A stretch of 64,000 bases of DNA, from positions 1-64,000 of the forward strand of contig NZ_AWSA01000007.1 in the NCBI RefSeq assembly GCF_000576595.1, in the 5' to 3' direction. Shown here in pieces: positions 17,377 through 27,095 of the stretch. A program made the position numbers and the translations under genes. The notes under the pieces are model-generated. The model was not told the DNA's origin and searched no databases. It worked only from the letters and a program-made list of their open reading frames with translations. Source of the stretch: Intrasporangium oryzae NRRL B-24470. GTDB lineage: Bacteria; Actinomycetota; Actinomycetes; Actinomycetales; Dermatophilaceae. Position 1 is the stretch's first letter, and each line of letters starts with the position of its first letter.

Positions 17377-18474
17377 ATGAGTGAGGGTGAGCAGATCGAC
17401 GGGCTCTGGGCGGTCATCCCCGCGGGCGGGGCCGGCACGCGGCTCTGGCCGCTGTCACGGCAGCACTCCCCGAAGTTCCTCCACGACCTGACCGGGTCTG
17501 GCCAGTCGCTCCTGCGGGCGACGTGGTCACGCCTCGAGCCGCTCGTCGGCGACCGGATGCTCGTCGTCACCGGCGCCGCACACGAGGAGGCCGTGCGCCG
17601 CCAGCTGCCCGCACTCCCCCACGACGCCGTGGTCGCCGAGCCGTCGCCCCGCGACTCGATGCCCGCGATCGGGCTTGCCGCGGCAATCATCGAGCGGCGC
17701 GACCCGACCGCGGTCCTCGGCTCGTTCGCGGCCGACCACGTCGTTGCCGACACGGACGCCTTCCGGCGCGCGATCGCCGAAGCCGTCGCGGTCGCCCGTG
17801 GCGGTGAGCTCGTCACGATCGGCATCGAGCCGACGCACCCGGCCACCGGCTTCGGCTACATCCGTCTCGGCAAGGCCCTCGAGGTCTCCGACGCGCCGAG
17901 CGCCCGGCGCGTCGACGAGTTCGTCGAGAAGCCGGACTCCGCGACTGCTGCCCACTACCTCAGCACGGGCGAGTACCGCTGGAACGCAGGCATGTTCGTC
18001 GTCGGCGCGACGAGGCTGCTCGACCTGCTCGCGACGGAGCATCCCGAGATGGTCGAGAGCCTGCGTGCCATCGCCGACGACCCCGGGCGCATGGTCGACC
18101 TGTGGCCGACCCTGACCAAGATCGCCATCGACCACGCCGTCGCCGAGCCGGCGGCCGCGGCGGGGCTGGTCGCCGTCGTGCCGGCGGCGCTCGGCTGGGA
18201 CGACATCGGCGACTTCGCCTCCCTCGGTGGTCTCATCGACGCCGCCGACGGGACGCCCGGGCTCAAGGTCCTCGGTGAGGTCGGCGACGTCGTCGCGATC
18301 GGCTCGACCGGGCTCGTCTCGACGAGCGGACGGGTCGTGGCCCTCGTCGGGGTCGATGACGTCGTCGTGGTCGACACGCCCGACGCCGTGCTCGTCCTGG
18401 CCCGCGAGCGGGCCCAGGACGTCAAGCAGGTCATCGCCGAGCTGACGGCGCGGCAGCGCACCGACCTGCTCTGA
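17377..18474 (+). CDS. manC: Mannose-1-phosphate guanylyltransferase
   Basis: This 365-residue nucleotidyltransferase forms GDP-mannose from GTP and mannose-1-phosphate. The nucleotide-binding motif AGGAGTRLWPLSRQHSPKFL is at about residues 16-35, followed by EPSPRDSMPAIGLAA and the FVEKP motif near 170. The C-terminal phosphomannose-isomerase cupin of dual ManC proteins is absent, so this is the single-function type. GDP-mannose is used for lipomannans and polysaccharide. It has its own promoter and converges on ugd, with a GC hairpin between. Confidence 0.93.
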   Translation: MSEGEQIDGLWAVIPAGGAGTRLWPLSRQHSPKFLHDLTGSGQSLLRATWSRLEPLVGDRMLVVTGAAHEEAVRRQLPALPHDAVVAEPSPRDSMPAIGLAAAIIERRDPTAVLGSFAADHVVADTDAFRRAIAEAVAVARGGELVTIGIEPTHPATGFGYIRLGKALEVSDAPSARRVDEFVEKPDSATAAHYLSTGEYRWNAGMFVVGATRLLDLLATEHPEMVESLRAIADDPGRMVDLWPTLTKIAIDHAVAEPAAAAGLVAVVPAALGWDDIGDFASLGGLIDAADGTPGLKVLGEVGDVVAIGSTGLVSTSGRVVALVGVDDVVVVDTPDAVLVLARERAQDVKQVIAELTARQRTDLL

Positions 18475-18482
18475 CCTCTGGG

Positions 18483-18500
18483 CGGCCCCGCACGGGGCCG
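18483..18500. terminator. GC hairpin between convergent manC and ugd
   Basis: CGGCCCC (18483-18489) pairs with GGGGCCG (18494-18500) around a GCAC loop. It sits 8 bp after the manC stop and 4 bp before the ugd stop on the other strand, so it can end transcription from both sides. Confidence 0.6.
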
Positions 18501-18504
18501 TCGC

Positions 18505-19674
18505 TCAGTCGTCGTGGCCGTAGATGTCGCGCGTGTAGACCCGGTCGGCGACGTCCTCTAGGTCGTGGGCGTGCCGGTTGGCGACGATGACGTCGGCGAG
18601 ACCCTTGAACTCGTCGAGGTCGCGCACCACCCGGGAGTGGAAGAACTCGTCGACCTCGAGCGTCGGCTCGTAGACGACGACCTCGACGCCCCTGGCCTTG
18701 ATCCGCTTCATGATGCCCTGGATGCTCGAGCTCCTGAAGTTGTCGGAGCCGGCCTTCATCACGAGGCGGTACATCCCGACCACCTTCGGCTCGCGGCGCA
18801 GGATGTCGGCGGCGATGAAGTCCTTGCGCGTTGTGTTGGAGTCGACGATCGCGTGGATGAGGTTCTGGGGCACCTCGTTGTAGTTGGCGAGCAGCTGCTT
18901 GGTGTCCTTGGGGAGGCAGTACCCGCCGTAGCCGAAGGACGGGTTGTTGTAGTGCGACCCGATGCGCGGGTCGAGGCCGACCCCCTCGATGATCGAGCGC
19001 GTGTCGAGACCGTGCATCGCGGCATACGTGTCGAGCTCGTTGAAGTAGGCGACGCGCATGGCGAGGTAGGTGTTGGCGAAGAGCTTGATGGCCTCGGCCT
19101 CGGCCGGCTCGGTGAAGAGGACGGGGGTGTCGTCGTCATCGGAGCCGTCGACGAGGAGCTCGGCGAACTGCTTCGCCTCGGCACTCGTGTCGCCGATGAC
19201 GATGCGGCTCGGGTGCAGGTTGTCCCAGAGCGCCCGACCCTCGCGGAGGAACTCGGGCGAGAAGACGACGTGCCCGCCGGGGTGGGCCGCGCGCATCCGC
19301 GCCGTGAACCCGACCGGCACGGTCGACTTGACGACGATCGTCGCGTCGGGAGCGTGCTCGAGCGCGTCGTGGATCACCGACTCGACCGACGAGGTGTCGA
19401 AGAAGTTCGTGTCGGGGTCGTAGTCGGTCGGCGTCGCGATGACGACGAAGTCCGCCCCGGCATACGCGTCGGCGGGGTCGGTCGTCGCGCGGAGGTCGAG
19501 GCCGCCCCGGTCGAGCCACTCCTCGAGCTCGGGGTCGACGATCGGCGAGCGGCCGTCGTTGACGAGCTCGACCCGGTGGGCGTCGATGTCGAGCGCGACC
19601 ACCTCGCTCCGCTGGGCGAGGATGACGGCATTGGACAGGCCCACATAGCCGAGGCCGACGACGGTGATCTTCAC
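18505..19674 (-). CDS. ugd: UDP-glucose 6-dehydrogenase (nucleotide-sugar dehydrogenase)
   Basis: This 389-residue enzyme oxidises UDP-glucose to UDP-glucuronate with two NAD+. Rossmann motif [10 protein letters not shown] is at residues 7-16. KSTVPVGFT and FSPEFLREG are substrate loops, and the catalytic Cys lies in [13 protein letters not shown] (about residue 250). The C-terminal UDP-binding domain follows ([15 protein letters not shown]). Active-site and length features fit the short UGD class. The GTG start lies 7 nt after minus-strand TAGGCT (leaderless). UDP-glucuronate may feed the polysaccharide genes downstream in the window. Confidence 0.93.
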   Translation of the reverse strand: MKITVVGLGYVGLSNAVILAQRSEVVALDIDAHRVELVNDGRSPIVDPELEEWLDRGGLDLRATTDPADAYAGADFVVIATPTDYDPDTNFFDTSSVESVIHDALEHAPDATIVVKSTVPVGFTARMRAAHPGGHVVFSPEFLREGRALWDNLHPSRIVIGDTSAEAKQFAELLVDGSDDDDTPVLFTEPAEAEAIKLFANTYLAMRVAYFNELDTYAAMHGLDTRSIIEGVGLDPRIGSHYNNPSFGYGGYCLPKDTKQLLANYNEVPQNLIHAIVDSNTTRKDFIAADILRREPKVVGMYRLVMKAGSDNFRSSSIQGIMKRIKARGVEVVVYEPTLEVDEFFHSRVVRDLDEFKGLADVIVANRHAHDLEDVADRVYTRDIYGHDD

Positions 19675-19855
19675 GCCGAGGAGCCTAGCCGCCGAGTCAG
19701 GGGATCGCGCAGCCTGGGAGGGCGCCCCAGGACGCCTGCGGCGGCAGCACAGGGATGCCTGTCCTCGATGCTGCCGACGTGCCGGCTGCTGCGGTGACCG
19801 CGCCGCCCGAGGTCGGGATGCGGCTCCCCCAGCCGCGGCCGACACCGGCCTCGGG

Positions 19856-20833
19856 TCACCCCGCAGCGGGGACGCCGGTCGCCTCGCGGACGAACGCCCA
19901 GAAGCGCGCGACCTCCTCGGGGGTCTCGACGCCCACCGGCGCGTAGTGCGTCGGGCGCCGGCGCCGGTCGTGCCACAGTCCACCTGACCCGGTCGGCTCG
20001 GCGGTGGCCGCGAGCCAGACGGCCGTGTCGGCGCCGGAGTCGGCGTCGCGAAGGAGCGGACCCATGACCGACGCGAAGCGAGGGAGCGACTCGGTCACAC
20101 CAGGGGTGTCGGCCCAGCCCGGGTGCATCGAGCTGACGCGGATGTCGCGCCGCCCGAGGTCACGCGCCCAGCACTCGGCGAGGACGATCTGCATCCGCTT
20201 CGTCCGGGCGTATGCCGTCACCCCGGAGTAGTCGGAACGGGAGTACTCCGGGTCCTCGACGTCGAGGCGCTGCCCGTAGGCGCCTCCCGACGTGACGAGG
20301 ACGACGCGCCCTCCACCCGACAAGGCATCGGCGAGGCCGTAGGTCAGCACGTGCGGGCCGAGGACGTGCGTCGCGAGAGCCAGCTCGTGGCCCTCGCGGG
20401 TGGTCGTCCGGCTCGCCGGCATCACCCCCGCGTTGTGGACCAGGGCGTGCAGGTGCGGGACCCGACGGGAGAAGTCGGCAGCGAAGGCGCGCACGCCGTC
20501 GAGGTCGCTGACGTCGGAGACCTCCTCCTCGACGCTCGCACCGGGCACGGCCTCGAGCAGCCGGGTACGGGCGGTCTCGAGCCGGGACGGGTCGCGACCC
20601 GTGATGTGGACCGTCGCCCCGAGCCGGGCCAGTCCCCGCGCCGTCGCGAGACCCAGGCCGCCGCTCGCCCCCGTCACGAGCACGTGCCGACCCGCCAGGG
20701 CGTCGGGCGCCGGGTCCGACGGCCACCACCGGCGGCGCACCGCCGGGCCCACCCGGGTGAAGCCGAGGACGAGGGACTTGTCCATCGCCCAGTCGAGCGC
20801 CGAGGCGAGGGGCGAGGAGGCGGAGGGCGTCAT
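19856..20833 (-). CDS. Short-chain dehydrogenase/reductase
   Basis: This 325-residue SDR has the cofactor motif [16 protein letters not shown] at about residues 54-69, NAG at about 137, and the catalytic YxxxK in YARTKRMQ. Ser from [10 protein letters not shown] completes the triad. A longer N-terminus and [10 protein letters not shown] resemble the DHRS12/retinol dehydrogenase-like subgroup acting on lipophilic alcohols or ketones. The substrate is unknown. The ATG is 6 nt after minus-strand TAGGGT (leaderless). It is divergent from sdhC with a 136-bp gap. Confidence 0.85.
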   Translation of the reverse strand: MTPSASSPLASALDWAMDKSLVLGFTRVGPAVRRRWWPSDPAPDALAGRHVLVTGASGGLGLATARGLARLGATVHITGRDPSRLETARTRLLEAVPGASVEEEVSDVSDLDGVRAFAADFSRRVPHLHALVHNAGVMPASRTTTREGHELALATHVLGPHVLTYGLADALSGGGRVVLVTSGGAYGQRLDVEDPEYSRSDYSGVTAYARTKRMQIVLAECWARDLGRRDIRVSSMHPGWADTPGVTESLPRFASVMGPLLRDADSGADTAVWLAATAEPTGSGGLWHDRRRRPTHYAPVGVETPEEVARFWAFVREATGVPAAG

Positions 20834-20957
20834 GACGCAACCCTAGGTCGAGGGCACGGTGCGCCGCCGAGGGTCCCGGCGGCATACGTGCTCGTGGAAA
20901 AAGTCACAGTCGTGCGCGTACCGGGGAGTAGGAACGAGGTCACTCCCCGTGCACAGA

Positions 20958-20963
20958 TAAGGT
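20958..20963 (+). promoter_or_regulatory. Probable -10 of the sdhCAB operon
   Basis: TAAGGT fits TANNNT and ends 6 nt before the GTG of sdhC, so the transcript would begin at or next to the start codon. No clear -35 is visible. Confidence 0.45.
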
Positions 20964-20969
20964 GCCAAG

Positions 20970-21683
20970 GTGGCCACGAATACTCTCCCAAGGACGGGAC
21001 AGATCTCGGCACGCCGCACCACCGTGTTCATGAAGCTGCTCATGGCACTGTCCGGCGCGCTCTTCGTCTTCTACGTCCTCCTGCACATGTACGGCAACCT
21101 CAAGATCTTCGCGGGAGTGGAGGCGTTCGACGAGTACGCGTACCACCTGCGCACGATCCTCACGCCGATCCTGCCGTTCGGCGGCTTCCTCTGGCTCTTC
21201 CGTGCGCTGCTCGTGGTCGCGCTCGTCGCCCACGCGTGGTCCGCGTTCTACCTGTGGAGCAAGGCCCAGGGAGCCCGGAAGACGCGCTACGTGGCCAAGC
21301 AGGCCGCGAAGCGCACGCTGAAGACGAAGTGGATGCGGTGGGGCGGTGTCGCCCTCCTGCTCTTCCTGGTGTGGCACCTGCTCCAGTTCACGATCCTCAA
21401 GTTCAACGTCGGCCCCGACGCCGTCGGTGACAGCCCCGGCAAGCTCGTCATCTCGAGCTTCCAGGTGTGGTGGGTCGTCCTCATCTACCTGCTCGCGCTC
21501 GTCGCCCTCGGCCTGCACCTCTACCACGGCGTGTGGAGCGCCACGCAGACGCTCGGCTGGGCCGGCGGTGTCCGGTCGCGCCGCAATGCCAAGGCGACCG
21601 CGACGGTCATCGCGCTCGTCACCAGCATCGGCTTCGCGCTGCCGCCACTCGCCATCCTGTTCGGATTCGTCAAGGGGAACTGA
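20970..21683 (+). CDS. sdhC: Succinate dehydrogenase cytochrome b subunit
   Basis: This 237-residue membrane anchor of complex II has five hydrophobic helices and several helix-embedded His residues (LLHMYGNL, VAHAWSAF, VWHLLQF, LHLYHGVW) that could ligate two b hemes. No separate SdhD gene follows, so this is the single-anchor B-type used with menaquinone. It transfers electrons between SdhB and the quinone pool. It starts with GTG and lies 3 bp before sdhA. Confidence 0.92.
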   Translation: MATNTLPRTGQISARRTTVFMKLLMALSGALFVFYVLLHMYGNLKIFAGVEAFDEYAYHLRTILTPILPFGGFLWLFRALLVVALVAHAWSAFYLWSKAQGARKTRYVAKQAAKRTLKTKWMRWGGVALLLFLVWHLLQFTILKFNVGPDAVGDSPGKLVISSFQVWWVVLIYLLALVALGLHLYHGVWSATQTLGWAGGVRSRRNAKATATVIALVTSIGFALPPLAILFGFVKGN

Positions 21684-21686
21684 GCC

Positions 21687-23675
21687 ATGACCGCACCGAC
21701 CACCGAACGCACCGAACTCATCCACGGCCTCTACACCGAGGGCGAGCCGATCGTCGACACCAAGGCGCCCGCGGGCCCCATCGAGCAGCGCTGGTCCAAG
21801 CGCAAGTTCGAGGCGGCCCTCGTCAACCCGGCCAACCGGCGCAAGCTGTCGGTCATCATCGTCGGCACCGGCCTCGCCGGTGGCGCCGCCGCAGCCACGC
21901 TCGGCGAGGCCGGCTACCACGTGAAGTCGTTCTGCTACCAGGACTCCCCGCGCCGGGCCCACTCGATCGCCGCGCAGGGCGGCATCAACGCCGCGAAGAA
22001 CTACAAGGAGGACGGCGACTCCGTCTTCCGCCTCTTCTACGACACCGTCAAGGGCGGCGACTACCGCTCGCGCGAGTCGAACGTCTACCGCCTCGCCGAG
22101 GTGAGCGCCAACATCATCGACCAGTGCGTCGCCCAGGGCGTCCCGTTCGCCCGTGAGTACGGCGGCCTGCTCGACAACCGCTCCTTCGGCGGCGTCCAGG
22201 TCTCGCGCACCTTCTACGCGCGTGGCCAGACGGGCCAGCAGCTGCTCATCGGCGCCTACCAGGCCCTCGAGCGCCAGGTCGCCGCCGGGACGGTCGAGAT
22301 GTTCGCCCGCCACGAGATGCTCGAGCTCGTCGTCGTCGACGGCAAGGCGCGCGGCATCATCGCCCGCGACCTCGTGACCGGTGAGGTCGAGACGCACCTC
22401 GCCGACGCGGTCGTCCTCGCGAGCGGCGGCTACGGCAACGTCTTCTACCTCTCGACCAACGCGATGGGCAGCAACGTCACCGCGACGTGGCGGGCGCACC
22501 GCAAGGGCGCCTACTTCGGCAACCCCTGCTACACCCAGATCCACCCGACCTGCATCCCCGTCTCCGGCGAGCACCAGAGCAAGCTCACGCTCATGTCCGA
22601 GTCGCTGCGCAACGACGGACGCATCTGGGTTCCGAAGAAGGCCGAGGACTGCGAGAAGGACCCGCGGGAGATCCCCGAGGAGGACCGCGACTACTACCTG
22701 GAGCGGATCTACCCGAGCTTCGGCAACCTCGTCCCCCGCGACATCGCCTCCCGCCAGGCCAAGAACGTCTGCGACGAAGGCCGCGGCGTCGGTCCGAAGG
22801 TCGGAGACTTCCGCCGGGGTGTCTACCTCGACTTCACCGACGCCCTCAAGCGCATGAGCGCCGAGGCCGTCGCGGAGAAGTACGGCAACCTCCTCGACAT
22901 GTACCAGCGCATCACGGGCGAGAACCCGTACGAGGTGCCGATGCGCATCTACCCGGCGGTCCACTACACGATGGGTGGCCTCTGGGTCGACTACGACCTC
23001 CAGTCGAGCATCCCGGGCCTCTTCGTCGCCGGCGAGGCGAACTTCTCCGACCACGGTGCCAACCGACTCGGCGCGTCGGCCCTGATGCAGGGACTCGCCG
23101 ACGGCTACTTCGTCCTGCCGAACACGATCCGCGACTACCTCGCCAAGGGCCCGTTCGAGGCGCTCGAGGAGTCGCACCCGTCGGTCGTCGAGGCCAAGGC
23201 AGCCGTCGACGCCCGCGTCGCCAAGTTCCTCTCGATCAACGGCGACCGCTCGGTCGACTCCTTCCACAAGGAGCTCGGCAACATCATGTGGGAGTACTGC
23301 GGCATGGAGCGCTCCGAGGAGGGGCTGCTCAAGGCGATCGACCTCATCCGTGGGCTGCGCGACGAGTTCTGGCGCAACGTCAAGGTGCTCGGCGCCGCCG
23401 ACACGCTCAACCAGAGCCTCGAGAAGGCAGGCCGCGTCGCCGACTTCCTCGAGCTCGGTGAGCTCATGTGCATCGACGCGCTGCACCGCCGCGAGTCCTG
23501 CGGCGGCCACTTCCGGGCCGAGTCCCAGACGGAGGACGGCGAGGCGCTGCGTCACGACGACGAGTACGCCTACGTCGCGGCGTGGGAGTGGGGCGGCGAC
23601 AGCGGCGCGCCCGTCCTGCACAAGGAAGACCTGGTCTACGAATTCGTCGAGATGAAGCAGCGGAGCTACAAGTGA
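21687..23675 (+). CDS. sdhA: Succinate dehydrogenase flavoprotein subunit
   Basis: This 662-residue FAD subunit oxidises succinate to fumarate. The dinucleotide motif [14 protein letters not shown] is near residue 58. The covalent flavin His lies in [15 protein letters not shown] (about 96). The substrate loop [12 protein letters not shown] and FAD block [15 protein letters not shown] are intact. Its length and C-terminus match the actinobacterial/Bacteroidetes-type SdhA. Its stop overlaps the sdhB GTG (GTGA), so the subunits are translationally coupled. Confidence 0.96.
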   Translation: MTAPTTERTELIHGLYTEGEPIVDTKAPAGPIEQRWSKRKFEAALVNPANRRKLSVIIVGTGLAGGAAAATLGEAGYHVKSFCYQDSPRRAHSIAAQGGINAAKNYKEDGDSVFRLFYDTVKGGDYRSRESNVYRLAEVSANIIDQCVAQGVPFAREYGGLLDNRSFGGVQVSRTFYARGQTGQQLLIGAYQALERQVAAGTVEMFARHEMLELVVVDGKARGIIARDLVTGEVETHLADAVVLASGGYGNVFYLSTNAMGSNVTATWRAHRKGAYFGNPCYTQIHPTCIPVSGEHQSKLTLMSESLRNDGRIWVPKKAEDCEKDPREIPEEDRDYYLERIYPSFGNLVPRDIASRQAKNVCDEGRGVGPKVGDFRRGVYLDFTDALKRMSAEAVAEKYGNLLDMYQRITGENPYEVPMRIYPAVHYTMGGLWVDYDLQSSIPGLFVAGEANFSDHGANRLGASALMQGLADGYFVLPNTIRDYLAKGPFEALEESHPSVVEAKAAVDARVAKFLSINGDRSVDSFHKELGNIMWEYCGMERSEEGLLKAIDLIRGLRDEFWRNVKVLGAADTLNQSLEKAGRVADFLELGELMCIDALHRRESCGGHFRAESQTEDGEALRHDDEYAYVAAWEWGGDSGAPVLHKEDLVYEFVEMKQRSYK

Positions 23676-24415
23676 ACCTCACCCTCAAGATCTGGCGCCA
23701 GGCGGGCCCCCGGGCCCAGGGCGAGATGGTCACCTACCCGGTCACCGACATCTCCGAGGACATGTCCTTCCTCGAGATGCTCGACGTCCTCAACGAGCAG
23801 CTCAACGCCCGGGGCGAGGAGCCGATCGCCTTCGACTCCGACTGCCGGGAGGGCATCTGCGGCATGTGCGGGCTCATGATCTCGGGCCAGGCCCACGGCC
23901 CCGAGGTCACGACGACCTGCCAGCTGCACATGCGCTCGTTCAAGGACGGCGACGAGATCACCGTCGAGCCGTGGCGCGCCGACGCGTTCCCGGTCATCAA
24001 GGACCTCGTCGTCGACCGCTCGTCCTTCGACCGCATCATCCAGGCGGGGGGCTTCATCAGCGCCAACACCGGTTCGGCGCCCGAAGCCCACTCGGTGCCG
24101 GTGCCCAAGCCCAAGGCCGACCGGTCCTTCATGGCGGCTGCGTGCATCGGCTGCGGCGCCTGCGTCGCGGCGTGCCCCAACGCGTCGGGAATGCTCTTCA
24201 TGGGTGCGAAGATCACCCACCTCGGTGAGCTCCCCCAGGGCCAGCCCGAGCGCGACGCCCGCGTCGTGTCGATGGTGAGCACGCACGACCACGAGGGCTT
24301 CGGCGGCTGCACCAACGTCGGCGCCTGCGCCGACGCGTGCCCCAAGGAGATCCCGCTCGACGTGATCAACCAGCTCAACAAGGACCTGCGCCGCGCGCTG
24401 ATGCACGGCGAGTGA
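23672..24415 (+). CDS. sdhB: Succinate dehydrogenase iron-sulfur subunit
   Basis: This 247-residue electron-transfer subunit links FAD to the cytochrome b anchor. The 2Fe-2S ligands are in [12 protein letters not shown] plus the later TTCQLHM Cys. The 4Fe-4S motif is [12 protein letters not shown], and the last cluster is formed with [16 protein letters not shown]. The GTG start overlaps the sdhA stop by 4 nt. It ends the operon, followed by a hairpin terminator at 24441-24471. Confidence 0.95.
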   Translation: MNLTLKIWRQAGPRAQGEMVTYPVTDISEDMSFLEMLDVLNEQLNARGEEPIAFDSDCREGICGMCGLMISGQAHGPEVTTTCQLHMRSFKDGDEITVEPWRADAFPVIKDLVVDRSSFDRIIQAGGFISANTGSAPEAHSVPVPKPKADRSFMAAACIGCGACVAACPNASGMLFMGAKITHLGELPQGQPERDARVVSMVSTHDHEGFGGCTNVGACADACPKEIPLDVINQLNKDLRRALMHGE

Positions 24416-24440
24416 CCTCCGGCCACGCCGGCCCCGGACC

Positions 24441-24471
24441 AACCCGCCTCCTCCTCGTGAGGGGGCGGGTT
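24441..24471 (+). terminator. sdhCAB terminator hairpin
   Basis: AACCCGCC (24441-24448) pairs perfectly with GGCGGGTT (24464-24471), with further partial pairing in the loop. It is 25 bp after the sdhB stop. The last T of the stem is the first base of the TAGTCT -10 of the next gene, so terminator and promoter are fused. Confidence 0.7.
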
Positions 24472-24476
24472 AGTCT
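24471..24476 (+). promoter_or_regulatory. -10 element of the D,D-carboxypeptidase gene
   Basis: TAGTCT matches TANNNT and lies 8 nt before the ATG at 24485. It overlaps the end of the sdh terminator stem. Confidence 0.45.
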
Positions 24477-24484
24477 GTGCGGCG

Positions 24485-25984
24485 ATGCCGCATGTCGAGC
24501 CCTTTCGCCGCCGTCCCGGGACGCTCCTCGCCGCCGGGGCGCTGCTCGCAGCCGTCTCCCTCACGACGACGATGACGACGGCGTATGCCGTCCCGCCCCG
24601 TGCGGTGGCCGCCGGGTCGAGCGCCCTGCCGCCTGCCCTCCTGGGGACTGCACCAGCCTGCGCGCCGTGGCAGGCCCCGGCGACCATCCCGCCGGGCGTG
24701 ACGCTGAAGCCGCGCGTCTTCCCCACCGACGAGGCTTCGCCGAGCCCGGCCTCGCCCGGCCCGTCCGGCTCGACACCGGCGGCGAGCACGAGCACCGCTC
24801 GGCCCCGCGTGATCTGCCGCGCCGTGCCGCCCGTGCCGTTCCCCCACCCGGCGTGGGACCCGCAGACGGTCGTCGGCGGCGCCCGCCTCGCCGGGGTCGG
24901 GGTCGTCGTCGACCGCCCCCCGTCCGTCCCGCCTCCGCCCGAGGTCTACGACGTCTCGTACGTCGTGGCCGACCTCGACACGGGTGAGGTCCTCGCAGCC
25001 AAGTCTCCGCACGCGTGGCTGCGACCCGCCAGCACCCTCAAGACGCTCACCGCGCTGACCCTGATGCCCCTGCTCGACCCACGCCGCGTCGTGACGGCGA
25101 GCGAGGCGGCCCAGAACGCCGCAGGCTCGCGCGTCGGCATGCTCGCCGGCAACCCATATCCGGTCTCGAGCCTCTTCGACGCGATGCTCATGTTCTCGGC
25201 CAACGACGCCGTCTACGCCCTCGCCGATGCCGCGGGCGGCTATGACCGGACCGTGGCACTCATGAACGAGAAGGCGGCCGAGATCGGCGCGCACGACACC
25301 CTCACGGTCGACCCGAGCGGGCTCGACGAGGGCGACCAGCGCTCGAGCGCCTACGACCTCGCGCTCATCGGGCGCGACGCCATGCGACTGCCGGCGTTCC
25401 GAGCCACGATCGCGAAACGGGACGCCGTCTTCCCGGGGGGCGAGGACCGACGGGGCAAGACGTGGCCCGCCTTCCACGTCTCCACGATCAACGAGCTGCT
25501 GCTTCACTACCCGGGTGCGATCGGGATCAAGCCGGGTCGCACCGACCGGGCGCAGCACACCTTCATCGGCGCCGCCACGCGAGGCGGCCGCACCCTCATC
25601 GTCGCCGAGATGGGCAGCATCACCGGTTCGTGGAAGCCGACCGCCGCCCTGCTCGACTGGGGTTTCGCCCATGCCGACCAGGTGACACCGGTGGGGCGCC
25701 TCGTCGATCCCGGAGAGGCCGCCGCCCCCGTGCCTGCGGTGGTCCAGAGCCCGACCGGAACCCCGACGCCCGCGAGGCAGGCGGCCGGGGCGCAGGCACC
25801 GCTCGCCGCCGCGGTGGGTTCGGCGGTCGGAGTGCCGTCCACGACCGCTGGCTGGGTGGTCCTCGTCGCCGTGCTCGGAGCGCTGCTCGGGCTCGTCGCG
25901 ATCCGGGCAGGGCGCCGGCGGCGGGGCTCGGCGCGCGGACGTCCCGAGCCGGGGCTCAGCCGACCGGAGCACCCAGCCGGGTGA
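24485..25984 (+). CDS. D-alanyl-D-alanine carboxypeptidase (S11 family), secreted and anchored
   Basis: This 499-residue penicillin-binding protein trims D-Ala from peptidoglycan stem peptides. A signal segment (LLAAGALLAAVSLTTTM) ends near AYAVP. A Pro/Ser/Thr-rich linker runs to about 150. Catalytic motifs are SxxK as PASTLKTL (about 182), SxN as FSANDAV (about 237), and KPG in IGIKPGRTD (about 353), where the usual third motif is KTG. A C-terminal helix (WVVLVAVLGALLGLVAI) and an Arg-rich tail anchor it. It overlaps the convergent glycosyltransferase by 29 bp. Confidence 0.9.
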   Translation: MPHVEPFRRRPGTLLAAGALLAAVSLTTTMTTAYAVPPRAVAAGSSALPPALLGTAPACAPWQAPATIPPGVTLKPRVFPTDEASPSPASPGPSGSTPAASTSTARPRVICRAVPPVPFPHPAWDPQTVVGGARLAGVGVVVDRPPSVPPPPEVYDVSYVVADLDTGEVLAAKSPHAWLRPASTLKTLTALTLMPLLDPRRVVTASEAAQNAAGSRVGMLAGNPYPVSSLFDAMLMFSANDAVYALADAAGGYDRTVALMNEKAAEIGAHDTLTVDPSGLDEGDQRSSAYDLALIGRDAMRLPAFRATIAKRDAVFPGGEDRRGKTWPAFHVSTINELLLHYPGAIGIKPGRTDRAQHTFIGAATRGGRTLIVAEMGSITGSWKPTAALLDWGFAHADQVTPVGRLVDPGEAAAPVPAVVQSPTGTPTPARQAAGAQAPLAAAVGSAVGVPSTTAGWVVLVAVLGALLGLVAIRAGRRRRGSARGRPEPGLSRPEHPAG

Positions 25985-27086
25985 GGACCTCCTCGAGCTC
26001 GGCGGATCGGTTCGACCAGTCGAGCTCGACGGCGCGCTCCCGGGCCCGCTGCCGCAGCTGGGCCAGCAGGCTCTCGCTCCCCAGAAGGGCGCTGAGGGCC
26101 TCCGCGAGACGTTCAGGGTCCTCGCGCGGCACGACGAGCGCCGAGCCGCCGGCCGCCTCCGGCATCCCGCCCGAGTCACTGATGACCGTCGCGGCCCCGC
26201 TCGCCATCGACTCGAGGAGCGTGAGCGGGCACGGGTCGTGCCAGCGAGCAGGAAGGACGACCACATCGGCCCACGCGTAGTGGGCGGCAACGGCATACCG
26301 GTCGACGAAGGGGACGAACTCGACCGGGTGCGGGAGCGACTCGGCCTGTGTGCGGAGGCTTGCCTCGTAGGGCGTGAGTGCGTCGGCCGACGAGAACCCG
26401 GAGCTGCCGACGATGCGGACCTCGACGTCGGGAGAGGCGAGCCGCGCGCACGCGGACAGGAGCAGGTCTGCGCCCTTCGCCGGGACGATGCGACCGAGGA
26501 AGAGGACACGGAGGCGCTCGCCCCGCTCCCACGGGCCCGGGCGGAAGGCTGAGGTGTCGACGCCGTTGACGACCGGGACGATCCGCTCACGGAGGGCGCG
26601 TGGCGCCCGCTGCTCCAGCCGGTCGGCGAGCCACGTGCTCACCGCGACGACGCCGGCGAAGCCGGACAGAGCCCGGGCGACGGCCGGCCGCGGGCCCGGA
26701 AGGACCTCGTTGTGGGCGTAGAGCACGGGGTAGGACCTGCGCGGAGCGAGCGCACCCGTGTAGGGCGCGTTGTGCAGCAGAAGCGTGTGATCCCCCTCGG
26801 GCAGGGCGTCCATCGCACGCCCGTAGGAGCGGTTCTGGAAGGGTCGTCCGAGCCCGGTGCGCGCCGCGATCGCGTCGACCTTCGCGCGGCGGCCGTCGAC
26901 GTAGGGGCCTGCGTCGTACTCGACCACGTCGGCCGAGTCGTACCGCTCGGTGAACGTCCCACGGGCGACGAGCACGGTGTGCCGGCCCCGGTGGGCCCCG
27001 CGGGCGAGACCGTCGATGACGGTCATCGTGGCGGACCCGGTGCGGGGTGAGAAGTGATCGTGCGGGGTGGGCAGGTGGACGATCAC
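25956..27086 (-). CDS. Glycosyltransferase family 4
   Basis: This 376-residue retaining GT-B glycosyltransferase has the N-terminal acceptor domain MIVHLPTPHDHFSPRTGSAT, PVVNGVDTSAFRPGP and RVLFLGRIVPAKGADLLLSA in the donor domain, and the EX7E-like LLESMASGAATVISDSGGMPE. The sugar is unknown. The GTG start lies 6 nt after minus-strand TAGGCT (leaderless). It stands alone, between the carboxypeptidase and yihY, about 4 kb before the main polysaccharide region. Confidence 0.88.
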   Translation of the reverse strand: MIVHLPTPHDHFSPRTGSATMTVIDGLARGAHRGRHTVLVARGTFTERYDSADVVEYDAGPYVDGRRAKVDAIAARTGLGRPFQNRSYGRAMDALPEGDHTLLLHNAPYTGALAPRRSYPVLYAHNEVLPGPRPAVARALSGFAGVVAVSTWLADRLEQRAPRALRERIVPVVNGVDTSAFRPGPWERGERLRVLFLGRIVPAKGADLLLSACARLASPDVEVRIVGSSGFSSADALTPYEASLRTQAESLPHPVEFVPFVDRYAVAAHYAWADVVVLPARWHDPCPLTLLESMASGAATVISDSGGMPEAAGGSALVVPREDPERLAEALSALLGSESLLAQLRQRARERAVELDWSNRSAELEEVLTRLGAPVG

Positions 27087-27095
27087 GCGGACAGC

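Noticed and set aside
15369-17846. 825-residue antisense frame over the ABC permease and manC
   Set aside because: Composition is dominated by Asp, Glu, Gly and Arg, as expected for a shadow frame. The opposite strand encodes recognised genes.
19675-19855. Small genes in the ugd-SDR gap
   Set aside because: No frame with a start and ribosome site; no recognisable protein or RNA structure seen.
20940-23621. 893-residue open frame antisense to sdhCA
   Set aside because: It mirrors the high-GC third positions of sdhC and sdhA, is low in complexity, and resembles no protein; the sense genes are certain.
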